A DNA stretch of 64,000 nucleotides from Acinetobacter albensis (GCF_900095025.1 NZ_FMBK01000006.1:62001-126000), one strand, 5' to 3'. Positions 26,745 to 34,380 are shown, counted from the first letter of the stretch. Numbers and translations are program-made. The notes: generated by a model not told the origin, from the sequence alone.

Positions 26745-26944
26745 TTTGTACGCCAAAGCGTACAGCGATTTAGGGGTTTTGCGGCTATACGACTTCGCAC
26801 TAACCGCCTATTATGGGGACATAGAGAGCAGGATGCTCCAGATAAGAATAAGAAAACACAGCAACGGAGAATGCAGGTACGACAGGAGTTATACCGAAAG
26901 TATCAAATACGTAAAAAAGCCCAACAGAATGTTGGGCTTTTTTA
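26745..26944 (+). ncRNA. Candidate structured small RNA ending in a strong terminator
   Basis: A visibly GC-richer island in AT-rich DNA. It starts with a perfect hairpin (GTACGC-CAAA-GCGTAC, 26749-26764), contains a second (GAGCA-GGA-TGCTC, near 26826-26838), and ends with a very strong Rho-independent terminator (AAAAAAGCCCAACA, GAA, TGTTGGGCTTTTTT, 26913-26943). Open frames cross the region, including one rich in Arg and Gln, but they run into the terminator stem and resemble no family I know. Either a small RNA or the 3' end of an unknown imported gene. Confidence 0.35.
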
Positions 26945-26967
26945 TTGCCTAGATAATTTTGGATTAT

Positions 26968-27165
26968 CTATAGAATTTTGAAAATTTTTCCACTTAAGGT
27001 GCTTTGGAAAAGCATTTCAAAACTAGGACGAATATCTTCACCATCTACTGTAATATGTTTTACATTAGAATAAGAGTTAGTATTAGCAAAATGCTGATCA
27101 ACTGTTGCTTGAATAGAGTGTTTAACCCCAAATTGATCTTTCACACTGATACTTTGTTTAAGCAT
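26968..27165 (-). CDS. Small hypothetical protein (65 residues)
   Basis: MLKQSISVKDQFGVKHSIQA starts the protein; it ends with FEMLFQSTLSGKIFKIL. No signal peptide, membrane segment or Cys is seen. It resembles in layout the neighbouring 75-residue protein (both start MLK, carry a short basic beta-like N-terminus and a Phe/Leu-rich C-terminus), so the two may be distant paralogues. No family recognised. Part of a leftward run behind cspA-like and the 75-residue gene. Confidence 0.5.
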   Translation of the reverse strand: MLKQSISVKDQFGVKHSIQATVDQHFANTNSYSNVKHITVDGEDIRPSFEMLFQSTLSGKIFKIL

Positions 27166-27233
27166 TTATATACCTTTAATAATATTGTTGTAGAGAAAAT
27201 AGTGAAATAAGAACTTGATATAAAAATTATTAT

Positions 27234-27461
27234 CTAAATAACTCTATGATTTAACTTAAATAGTTGATGCAAAGACGTATAAAAAGTACGACCATCTAAA
27301 TTTAAATCAACCACAATTCCTGACTGAAGAAGAATTCTTTTACCAACTTCAATTTTTTGTAAACCTTGACGTGTATTTTGCATTTTATTTAAGGGAATTA
27401 ACGATACGATAATTTCAGTACCATTATGAGATTTTGCAACTAAATTATTTATTTTTAACAA
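27234..27461 (-). CDS. Small hypothetical protein (75 residues)
   Basis: MLKINNLVAKSHNGTEIIVS begins the protein; the middle reads LQKIEVGKRILLQSGIVVDL and the end FYTSLHQLFKLNHRVI. Alternating hydrophobic residues suggest a small beta-rich domain. No known family recognised. It lies between a cold-shock gene (with its own terminator) and the 65-residue gene, all leftward, with short gaps. Confidence 0.5.
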   Translation of the reverse strand: MLKINNLVAKSHNGTEIIVSLIPLNKMQNTRQGLQKIEVGKRILLQSGIVVDLNLDGRTFYTSLHQLFKLNHRVI

Positions 27462-27528
27462 CTTAAATCCTATTTTTAGAATATTTTTTCCACTTGGAAA
27501 ACAACTTCAAAATTTAATTTTAAATGAT

Positions 27529-27555
27529 AAAAAAGCACTAATAAGTGCTTTTTTA
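27529..27555 (-). terminator. Terminator of the cold-shock gene
   Basis: AAAAGCACT and AGTGCTTTT pair around AATA with A/T tracts on both sides, 18 bp past the leftward cold-shock gene stop. Confidence 0.85.
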
Positions 27556-27572
27556 TTACTGCTTATTATTAC

Positions 27573-27788
27573 TTAGATTGCAATAATATTTACAGCATTC
27601 GGTCCTTTTTGACCTTGGGTGATACTAAACTCAACCATTTGGCCTTCAGCCAAAGTTTTGAAACCTGAACTAGCGATTTCGCTGAAATGAGCAAAAACAT
27701 CTGGTCCTGATTCTTGTTGAATAAAGCCAAAACCTTTAGTTTCGTTGAACCACTTTACAGTACCTTTAACAATATTTGAGTTTGACAT
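27573..27788 (-). CDS. Cold-shock domain protein (CspA family)
   Basis: 71 residues, the standard CspA length. [32 protein letters not shown] contains RNP1 (KGFGFI) and RNP2 (VFAHF), the nucleic-acid-binding motifs of the five-stranded OB fold; the protein acts as an RNA chaperone and antiterminator. The ending [14 protein letters not shown] is the usual family tail. Upstream, the 5' side is AT-rich and gene-free for 700 bp, leaving room for the long leader typical of csp genes. Confidence 0.95.
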   Translation of the reverse strand: MSNSNIVKGTVKWFNETKGFGFIQQESGPDVFAHFSEIASSGFKTLAEGQMVEFSITQGQKGPNAVNIIAI

Positions 27789-28456
27789 AATATATCCTAC
27801 TAATTTTTAATAATTTTTAGCCATTTTATTGACTGAGTATAACTTTGAAAATAATAAAGAATGGAACTTAAAATCTGAAAAAACGAAGGATTATGACTAA
27901 AACTGCGATACTTAAAGAAGATTTACCGAAACAAGACTTTTTTCTAGTTGAGTGAACTATACACTATAAATAAAATTAATCAAGTTTTCTTATATGTATA
28001 TTTATTTTTTTTATAAAAACAGTAGTTCTTTAAAAAATTTATTTATTTCAATAAATTATAATTTTATAGTAATAATGGAGAAATAAGTTTAAGCTGCTGT
28101 CCACTCAGATTGATAAGTAATGAATGCAATTATATAGCTCTGTAATAACAATATTGGCGTTTTTAATTTCCGGAATGATGATTTTTTCCCATATACAAAG
28201 CATATCTCACCCTCCAAATTTCACTACATATGAAATTCTCAAATAGTTAGATAGAATATAAAGAACCGCCTAACGAGTTAGTAGTCATTTTTTTAATTCG
28301 TGATACTGATAAAATAATACACAATATACCTCTTTATTTAATATAATAATTTTCAATATGAAGTGAAAAATATTGGCTTTAAATTACTATTTTTACTCTG
28401 GTTTTTGGAAATTTTTTATAAACATTATTATGTTGAATGGCTTTGATTTAGATAGC
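27789..28456. other. Gene-free region upstream of the cold-shock gene
   Basis: 670 bp, AT-rich, with stops in all frames. The part nearest the csp start must hold its promoter and leader. No conserved protein fragment or strong hairpin was recognised in the remainder. Confidence 0.45.
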
Positions 28457-28482
28457 AAAAGACACCTTGCGAGGTGTCTTTT
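28457..28482. terminator. Terminator beyond the alcohol dehydrogenase remnant
   Basis: AAAAGACACC and GGTGTCTTTT pair around TTGCGA, with A/T tracts on both sides, 17 bp past the stop of the leftward alcohol dehydrogenase remnant. Confidence 0.85.
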
Positions 28483-28498
28483 AGTTGGCTTATTTCTG

Positions 28499-28700
28499 TT
28501 ATGAAATTTGAATCACAATCTTACCAAAGTCATCTTTAGACAGATATTCAAAAGCAGCGATTGCCTCTTCAAATTTACATACATGATCAATAACAGGTTT
28601 AATTTGATTCGGATTTAAAAAGTCATTCATTCTTTCAAAAGTAACTCCTGGCGCTACTTCGAGTCCACGAAGCTTTGTTTGACGGAAAGCTAAAAGTTAT
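28499..28700 (-). pseudogene. C-terminal remnant of a zinc-type alcohol dehydrogenase
   Basis: Leftward frame ending at TAA 28499 encodes LRGLEVAPGVTFERMNDFL, then NQIKPVIDHVCKFEEAIAAFEYL and DDFGKIVIQIS. This is the standard C-terminus of the medium-chain zinc-binding alcohol dehydrogenase/quinone reductase family (catalytic N-terminal half absent). Homology stops near 28700, 50-75 bp before dif-like site B0, so about four fifths of the gene is missing. The intact terminator still follows it. Confidence 0.82.
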
Positions 28701-28748
28701 CAAACTCGTTGGTCTTGGCTTAAAATTATCGAGCCTATTTCCCATGCT

Positions 28749-28776
28749 ATTTAACCTAATCAGCGTTATAAGAAAC
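28749..28776 (-). other. dif-like site B0 (D|C orientation)
   Basis: ATTTAACCTAA matches the reverse complement of the XerD arm (ATTTAACATAA) at 10 of 11 positions; a 6-bp spacer (tcagcg) follows, then TTATAAGAAAC, matching the reversed XerC arm (TTATACGAAAT) at 9 of 11. It is the only site of this group in the opposite orientation and lies next to the broken end of the alcohol dehydrogenase. Confidence 0.5.
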
Positions 28777-28801
28777 GAGCAGTATAGATCCTCATTTTTT
28801 C

Positions 28802-28828
28802 ACTTCGTAGAAGATTTTTATGTTAAAT
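28802..28828 (+). other. dif-like site B1 (C|D orientation)
   Basis: ACTTCGTAGAA (XerC arm ACTTCGTATAA, 10 of 11), a 5-bp spacer, then TTATGTTAAAT, an exact match to the XerD arm. The following 18 bp (AATGATCAAAAGGCCCATGA) are nearly identical to those after sites A and C. Confidence 0.55.
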
Positions 28829-28835
28829 AAATGAT

Positions 28836-28861
28836 CAAAAGGCCCATGAATCAGGCCTTTT
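28836..28861. terminator. Bidirectional terminator between dif-like sites B1 and B2
   Basis: AAAAGGCC and GGCCTTTT pair around CATGAATCA. It lies 39 bp past the amidase stop and serves the leftward amidase gene. A near-copy (AAAAGGC/GCCTTTT) lies in repeat C at about 30783-30804. Confidence 0.8.
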
Positions 28862-28884
28862 GTATAAGGTGTATTATATTAATT
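28857..28884 (+). other. dif-like site B2 (C|D orientation)
   Basis: CTTTTGTATAA (9 of 11 to the XerC arm), spacer GGTGTA, which is the spacer I recall for Acinetobacter dif/pdif sites, then TTATATTAATT (10 of 11 to the variant XerD arm TTATGTTAATT). It lies 16 bp from the amidase stop codon. Confidence 0.6.
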
Positions 28885-28899
28885 TTAGTAAAATTTAAA

Positions 28900-30606
28900 T
28901 TAATATAATTTTGTTATAAGTGCAGGGGTATGTGTTGGTATCATTCTTACGGGATTTACTTTTTCAAAAGCTGTGGCAATTTCAAATAACGTTGGCTCAT
29001 CAAATTCTCTTGCAATAAATTCAATATTAACGTTCATTGGATAAGCACTACGCTTTTCATAATTTACTGTACCTGCTGGTAGTGATAATGCAGGAAATCC
29101 AGAAAATGGGCTCATACGGTTATTACTTCCAGTCGTTGGACTAGAAGGAATATTATTCGTTAAACCTGTGATTGATGGATATGCCAAAGCATCGAATCTT
29201 TGACCTTTAGAAATACCATTTAAGTGACTATTTTCTAATGCTGAGTTTAAACGAGAACGCACAAAAGGCGCACGTACTAAAGTGTTTAAGTGATAGCGAT
29301 TAATAAACTCTGCACTGGTTGAATCAGTATCATAACTTTTGAAAGATTGAATCATTCTTCCACTATTCAATAAGTCGATATAGGATTTATACCCTGTAGT
29401 AGCTGTTGCTAAATAATCTGTTAAAGATTGCTTGAATTCAGAATTTGAAAGACTTGAAAAACGTCCTGTATAACCTGAATTACTTGTAATATCAGAACTT
29501 CCTAAAATAGTACTGAGATCAGATATCTCTACCTCTTCTACTATTGCACCTGCTTCACGCATTTTATCAGCAGCTTTTGTAAGCACCTCTTGAACTAAAA
29601 GACCTTCTTCACTATTTGCATAAACATTTTTTACTAAACCAATGTGTTTCCCGGCTAACGAAGCATTTATTGGAACATAATTTTCAAGTTGATTTATTAA
29701 AGCTCGATAAGCAGTCTCAGAATTTAATAATGGTGCATCATGTGCAAAATCACTCCGTTGATTTGAGCTAGAGGATGGGTCATATCCAACCATAGCTGTA
29801 AATAATTTTGCGCAATCAACACTCTGACGACACATAGGACCGGCTGTATCTTGTGTTGGTGCTAGTGGAATAATGCCGTCTAAACTAAGAACACGTAGGG
29901 AAGGCCGTAAACCAACTAAGCCCTGAACTGCTGATGGGACACGGATAGAGCCACCTGTATCTGTACCAATTCCAACCATAGCTAAACTAGCAGAAATAGC
30001 AGTTCCTGTACCCGACGATGAACCACCAGGGCCTTTTGTTAGATCATAAACATTCTTTGCTTGCCCTCCTACTGTAGACTTTCCACCAAAGCCAAAGGCA
30101 AATTCATCAAGGTTTGCTTTACCAATAATTAGACCACCTTGCTCTTTAATATTTTTAATAATATACGCATCATCTTGTGGAACGTTATCTAAAAGGGCAT
30201 CTGAACCTGCTGTATTTGGCATATTAACAACATCTATATTATCTTTGGCTAATACAGTGACACAGTGCAAGTTGCCTTTGAATTTACCTGTTTTTTTATA
30301 GTACTCATCAAGTTCAACGGCTTCTTTTAATATATTTGGATTTACTGAAATGACACTATTTAGAGTAGGGCCTTGTTTATCATATGCATTGATACGATCT
30401 AAATAACTTTGCACAATATTAATGCAATTTGATCCATTACTTTTTAAAGAAACGTGTAAATCAGAGATAGTGGCCTCTAATGGTTCAAATGGAATTGGTT
30501 CAATAGAAGGTTGTGAAACTAATTTTTCATCATTATCGGAGCTTCCGCAGGCTGCAATTAGTGTGAAAAGTGATGTAATTAAGGCTGATTTTGTAAAATT
30601 ATTCAA
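28900..30606 (-). CDS. Amidase-signature lipoprotein
   Basis: 568 residues from TTG 30606, which follows AAGGA at an 8-nt spacing. This start gives NNFTKSALITSLFTLIAACGSSD, a lipoprotein signal with lipobox LIAAC; a longer frame from ATG 30723 would bury the signal and is unlikely. The amidase signature GGSSSGTGTAISASLAMVGIGTDTGGSIR carries the Ser-cisSer-Lys triad (Lys in VLAKDNIDV, Ser in GGSSSGTG, Ser in DTGGSIR). The family hydrolyses amides, and here the enzyme would act at the envelope. The gene is bracketed exactly by dif-like repeats B and C, which share terminator and flanking sequence. Confidence 0.88.
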   Translation of the reverse strand: MNNFTKSALITSLFTLIAACGSSDNDEKLVSQPSIEPIPFEPLEATISDLHVSLKSNGSNCINIVQSYLDRINAYDKQGPTLNSVISVNPNILKEAVELDEYYKKTGKFKGNLHCVTVLAKDNIDVVNMPNTAGSDALLDNVPQDDAYIIKNIKEQGGLIIGKANLDEFAFGFGGKSTVGGQAKNVYDLTKGPGGSSSGTGTAISASLAMVGIGTDTGGSIRVPSAVQGLVGLRPSLRVLSLDGIIPLAPTQDTAGPMCRQSVDCAKLFTAMVGYDPSSSSNQRSDFAHDAPLLNSETAYRALINQLENYVPINASLAGKHIGLVKNVYANSEEGLLVQEVLTKAADKMREAGAIVEEVEISDLSTILGSSDITSNSGYTGRFSSLSNSEFKQSLTDYLATATTGYKSYIDLLNSGRMIQSFKSYDTDSTSAEFINRYHLNTLVRAPFVRSRLNSALENSHLNGISKGQRFDALAYPSITGLTNNIPSSPTTGSNNRMSPFSGFPALSLPAGTVNYEKRSAYPMNVNIEFIAREFDEPTLFEIATAFEKVNPVRMIPTHTPALITKLY

Positions 30607-30746
30607 TTGATAAGTCCTTGCATTAGTAAGTAAATATCTAATTCCAGCAAGATCTATACCAATAAAATTTTTACTGAATTGAAAGTGAAAAATCGAAGAA
30701 TTTAGCATACTAAAAGCAGACATTTCTATTTGGGGTTTACAATCGA

Positions 30747-30774
30747 ATTTCGTATAAGAGGTTTTATATTAAGT
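30747..30774 (+). other. dif-like site C1 (C|D orientation)
   Basis: ATTTCGTATAA is an exact 11-bp match to the XerC arm; a 6-bp spacer (gaggtt) follows, then TTATATTAAGT (9 of 11 to the XerD arm). It is the best XerC arm of the group. It lies upstream of the amidase gene. Confidence 0.65.
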
Positions 30775-30799
30775 ACATGATGAAAAGGCCCATACGAGC

Positions 30800-30827
30800 C
30801 TTTTCTATAATATGTACTAGGTTAATT
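30800..30827 (+). other. dif-like site C2 (eroded, C|D orientation)
   Basis: CTTTTCTATAA (8 of 11 to the XerC arm), spacer TATGTA, CTAGGTTAATT (8 to 9 of 11 to the XerD arm). It lies 25 bp past site C1, matching the 28-bp distance between B1 and B2. On its own it would not be called; the paired layout supports it. Confidence 0.4.
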
Positions 30828-31353
30828 TTCCTTATCCAATATTTCCAAAGCAGGCTAATTTCACAGTTGGTCGTGTTGATTGTTTAGCTTGGAAATCAAT
30901 TAATCGATTGAGTCTAAGTTGACTAATCGTTGATAATGGGGGAGCTTCGGCTCCTTAGTTTTTGCTTTAGAACTTAATAGAAACTTAAAACAATTAACTA
31001 TCAAAATCCTTTAATTACACTATGGGTCATTGGGAGGATAAAGCTATATAAAAGGGTATTGGTGAGTTTTTCCCAATATTCTAGACATGAGATAATTTTT
31101 TTGAAGCTTGCGTAAAAAGTTTATAAATTTAATTACTAATTGTAGTTAATCATGATTAAAACTCATGAATCAAATACTTTTTCTCACTTTTTATTAATGT
31201 TTATATATGACATTTTATTGCGAAAAGAGTTTTCAGTAAAACTACAAATTTAAAAGCAGGAGGAGAGTAAATTTAAGTAAGGATCAAGATTTGAAACTGA
31301 TGATAACTTATCACGTTTCTATCTCAGAAATGGAAATGTAGGACAAATTAGGA
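30828..31353. promoter_or_regulatory. Gene-free region upstream of the LysR gene at 31354
   Basis: 525 bp without a gene. It holds a hairpin (GGAGC-TTCG-GCTCC followed by TTAGTTTTT, about 30942-30960), the first copy of a 17-bp palindrome at 31151-31167, and the promoter of the LysR gene. No protein fragment was recognised. Confidence 0.5.
31151..31167. promoter_or_regulatory. 17-bp palindrome, copy 1, candidate LysR operator
   Basis: CATGATTAAAACTCATG: CATGA and TCATG arms around TTAAAAC. An identical 17-mer occurs at 34551-34567 in the BCCT/Rieske divergent promoter. This copy lies 190 bp upstream of the LysR start and is the likely autoregulatory site. Confidence 0.65.
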
Positions 31354-31359
31354 GTGTCC

Positions 31360-32283
31360 ATGAAAATCAAACCATTGCCACCTATGAATAGCCTTATTGT
31401 ATTCGAGGCAGCTGCACGCCACCTCAGTTTTACTCAGGCAGCAAACGAATTGAATGTTACACAAGGTGCAATTAGTCGACAGATTCGACAGTTGGAAGAC
31501 TATTTGGGTAAAGAGTTATTTATTCGAGCAAATAGAAATATTTTTTTAACTCCTACAGGATTGCAATACTATAAAACAATTTATAGCGCTTTATTAGATG
31601 TTGCACAGGCAACTGCTGAAATAAAGAAATGGAAGGGTGAACATCAAGTTACAGTCGCAACGACTAATGCGATGGCAGCACTTTGGTTACTACCTAAAAT
31701 TGCTGCTTTTCAACAAAGTGAAGGCATTGATTTAAGAATCTTGACTACAGAAAATATTCAAGATTTATATAAAATGGATTTTGATTTAGCTTTATTTTAT
31801 TGTCGAGTACCTCCTGTTGATATGAAAGTTACTACTTTATTTCCAGAGGAAGTATTTCCTGTGTGTAGCCCAAGTTATCTCTCACAATTCAATAAAGAGA
31901 CTGAATCTGAAAATATATTTGCTAAAAGTTTATTGTATTTAGATGATTCTCAAAAGGATTGGATTACTTGGGCAGAGTGGTTTGAAGCTGTACATTATCC
32001 AGTGATCAAACCTAAAAACAGAGTGAATATCAATAATTATCCAATGTTATTACAAGCAGCAATTAATGGGCAGGGGGTTGCATTGGCATGGGGCTCTTTA
32101 GTAGATGATTATTTAAAAAGTGGTGTATTAGTCCGGCCAATAGAAACGGTATTACGCACTGAAGCAAATTTCAGTATGCTGGAGCCTACGGATAGAGGCG
32201 TAGTTCCTCCAAGTGTGAAACAATTTCGTAGTTGGTTGCTGGAACAGCTTCCAGGACAGATTGGGCAAAAGGGCTTGAATTAA
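31360..32283 (+). CDS. LysR-family regulator, GcvA-like
   Basis: 307 residues from ATG 31360; the longer frame opens with GTG at 31354, and AGGAG at 31351-31355 fits either poorly spaced start. Helix-turn-helix: MNSLIVFEAAARHLSFTQAANELNVTQGAISRQIRQLEDYLGKELFIR, the GcvA/AmpR subgroup pattern. The effector domain contains TTNAMAALWLLPKIAAFQ and INGQGVALAWGSLV. It is the nearest regulator to the BCCT transporter and Rieske cluster. An identical 17-bp palindrome in front of itself and in front of that cluster strongly suggests it controls them. Confidence 0.88.
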   Translation: MKIKPLPPMNSLIVFEAAARHLSFTQAANELNVTQGAISRQIRQLEDYLGKELFIRANRNIFLTPTGLQYYKTIYSALLDVAQATAEIKKWKGEHQVTVATTNAMAALWLLPKIAAFQQSEGIDLRILTTENIQDLYKMDFDLALFYCRVPPVDMKVTTLFPEEVFPVCSPSYLSQFNKETESENIFAKSLLYLDDSQKDWITWAEWFEAVHYPVIKPKNRVNINNYPMLLQAAINGQGVALAWGSLVDDYLKSGVLVRPIETVLRTEANFSMLEPTDRGVVPPSVKQFRSWLLEQLPGQIGQKGLN

Positions 32284-32305
32284 TTGGATATCTGTTTTTC
32301 TCTTA

Positions 32306-32337
32306 AAGAGAATGGACGAAGAAAGTTCCATTCTCTT
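32306..32337 (+). terminator. Hairpin after the GcvA-like regulator
   Basis: AAGAGAATGGA and TCCATTCTCTT pair perfectly over 11 bp around a 10-nt loop, 23 bp past the stop. No strong U-tract follows on either strand. Confidence 0.6.
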
Positions 32338-32351
32338 AATTGCCTCTTTAA

Positions 32352-32600
32352 TTAATTAAAATAAGCTGGATAAGCTTTAACGAGATGATTTGAGCTGCGG
32401 GGTTGAAAGGGGAAGTATGATAGTGTAGTCACAATGCTTTGATTTAGTTCAGCGGTTGCATGCCATGACCACCGCGGATTATAAGCATTCCACGCTCGAT
32501 ACTGATCACAGCCGCTTACTTAGCTTGTAGAATTTTTTCTGCTTGTTGAGTATCAGTGATCAGACCAACAGCAATAATAATTCTATTGTGCAGTTTTAGA
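32352..32600 (-). pseudogene. C-terminal remnant of an old-yellow-enzyme family NADPH dehydrogenase
   Basis: Leftward: IIIAVGLITDTQQAEKILQAK, an in-frame stop (TAA), AAVISIERGML, then after a one-base slip YNPRWSWHATAELNQSI and a tail ending at TAA 32352. The blocks IAVGLIT...QAE and YNPRWPWHAA are the C-terminal signature of the NamA/YqjM/xenobiotic-reductase group of flavin enone reductases. Only about 80 codons survive, with one stop and one frameshift. The rest is missing. Confidence 0.8.
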
Positions 32601-32715
32601 TGAACAAATTGAATCGGTTAAAAGAGCAAAGACATTTTATTTGCTGATGTATAAATTTAATATGAGATTAATAAAACAGGAATCTAAATGATCCCTGTTT
32701 TATTAACGAATACGA

Positions 32716-34380
32716 TTATTTTTCTGATGTGGTGTTATCTTTTTCTGTTTTAAATTCGTCAGGGCGAAGATGATCTGGCATCATTACCCAAGCTTGGGGG
32801 TCTTGACGTAAGCTTTTAATCAGTGAGATACACATAAGACAGAGTAAAATTGAAATTGGAAAACCTGCGATGACACATGCTGTTTTAATGGCCTGAAGTC
32901 CCCCTGCTAATAAGAGCCCACCACCAATCAATGGAATAATGATACTCCAAATTAATCGTATCTTGATGGATGGGTTCGGATCCCCATTAGAATCTAGAAA
33001 GCACAGTACTAATGTTCCAGAATTAACCAATGTAATCACATGAATTGCCAGTAATAGACAGAGTAATGCACTGAGAAAGACTTGAGTATTATGACTTGGT
33101 GTTAAATGATCAAAGAAAACAAATACTGCACGTGCGGGATCTTGTTTGGTTGCTTCGGCAATCGACATTTGATGTGCCGTCGACTTTTCTATAGGAGCAG
33201 TAGTTGCTTGAGCTCCCTTCACTACAATTTCCTGTGCAGTGGGTTGATGATTGGCTTTTTCAATATTGAGCGCAGCACCACCAAAAGCGGCAATCCATAT
33301 AAAAGTCAGTAAGGTGGGTGCCGCAAGTGAACCGAGAATAACTTCACGAATAGTACGGCCTTTGGAAATGCGGGCAATAAATAAACCAACAAAAGGTGCC
33401 CAAGTCATCCACCATGGCCAATAATAGGCTGTCCACCAGTTTTGCCAACCTGTATCTTTTTGCGCATCACTCCATAAGCTCATACTTACAATATGCTGTA
33501 GATAATCACCAATCCCTTCAAAAAAGGTATTAAAGATATAGCGAGTTGAGCCAATAAAAATAATAATAAAGACTAAAAGGTAAGAAATAATCATATTGCC
33601 TTCAGCAATAATCTTAAAACCTTTACTGATTGTTGACATTAATGAAAGAGTTGCCAAGGCGCATAAAATGAATACCATGACCAGCTGAATTTTAACATCA
33701 ACAGCAATACCAAAAGAGTGATTTAAGCCGACGTTGAGTTCAAGAATCCCCATACTCAGAGATTGAGAGATACCAAAAGCAGTAATAACAATAGTTAAAA
33801 TATCAACGGTATTACCAATCGGGCCATAAATTTTATTCCCAATAAGAGGGTATAAAACTGATCGCATTGCAAAAGGCAAATCTTTACGGTAGGCAAAATA
33901 TCCTAAAGCAACGGCTGCAAGTGAAAATAATGCCCACGGATGTAACCCCCAATGGAAGAAAGTGAGTTGCATGGCCATTCGGGCAGACTCATCAGATAGA
34001 CCTTGAGTAAATGGATTACTTGCATAATGGCTAATTGGCTCAGCAACAGACCAAAACATTAGACCAATACCCATCCCACATGAGAAAAGCATGGAAATCC
34101 AAGCGATATTACTGTATTCAGGCTTGTCATTATCTTTACCTAAACGAATATGACCAAAACGGCTCATACACAGGTAAATAAGAAACCCTAATATAAATGT
34201 CGCTAAAAAAAGTAGAAACCATTTTGCATTTTGTAATAGAACATTTGCAATGAGCCCAAAGTACTCACCTGCTTGTTTTTCCTGAAAAATACAAAAAGAA
34301 ATGAAAACAAATAGTAATAATTTTGCGCCAATTGAGACAGTAGGATTCAGTCCGGAGAGGACTCCTGATGTAGTACGCAT
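32716..34380 (-). CDS. BCCT-family betaine/choline/carnitine transporter
   Basis: 554 residues, 12 membrane segments. Characteristic blocks: WISMLFSCGMGIGLMFWSVAEP, FFHWGLHPWALF and the family hallmark WTAYYWPWWMTWAPFVGLFIARISKGRTIREV. BCCT carriers import quaternary-ammonium solutes (glycine betaine, choline, carnitine, related betaines) with Na+ or H+. It is divergent from the Rieske oxygenase operon, implying that it brings in that pathway's substrate. The C-terminal tail is short, which argues for a nutritional rather than an osmosensing carrier (inference). Confidence 0.94.
   Translation of the reverse strand: MRTTSGVLSGLNPTVSIGAKLLLFVFISFCIFQEKQAGEYFGLIANVLLQNAKWFLLFLATFILGFLIYLCMSRFGHIRLGKDNDKPEYSNIAWISMLFSCGMGIGLMFWSVAEPISHYASNPFTQGLSDESARMAMQLTFFHWGLHPWALFSLAAVALGYFAYRKDLPFAMRSVLYPLIGNKIYGPIGNTVDILTIVITAFGISQSLSMGILELNVGLNHSFGIAVDVKIQLVMVFILCALATLSLMSTISKGFKIIAEGNMIISYLLVFIIIFIGSTRYIFNTFFEGIGDYLQHIVSMSLWSDAQKDTGWQNWWTAYYWPWWMTWAPFVGLFIARISKGRTIREVILGSLAAPTLLTFIWIAAFGGAALNIEKANHQPTAQEIVVKGAQATTAPIEKSTAHQMSIAEATKQDPARAVFVFFDHLTPSHNTQVFLSALLCLLLAIHVITLVNSGTLVLCFLDSNGDPNPSIKIRLIWSIIIPLIGGGLLLAGGLQAIKTACVIAGFPISILLCLMCISLIKSLRQDPQAWVMMPDHLRPDEFKTEKDNTTSEK

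Noticed and set aside
26746..26952. 68-residue + strand frame as a real small protein
   Set aside because: Its last codons run through the stem of the strong terminator at 26913-26943, and the first part overlaps a perfect hairpin; a structured RNA fits better.
30607..30723. N-terminal extension of the amidase from ATG 30723
   Set aside because: The extra 39 residues are not protein-like for this family and would bury the lipoprotein signal; the TTG with AAGGA at 30606 explains the start better.
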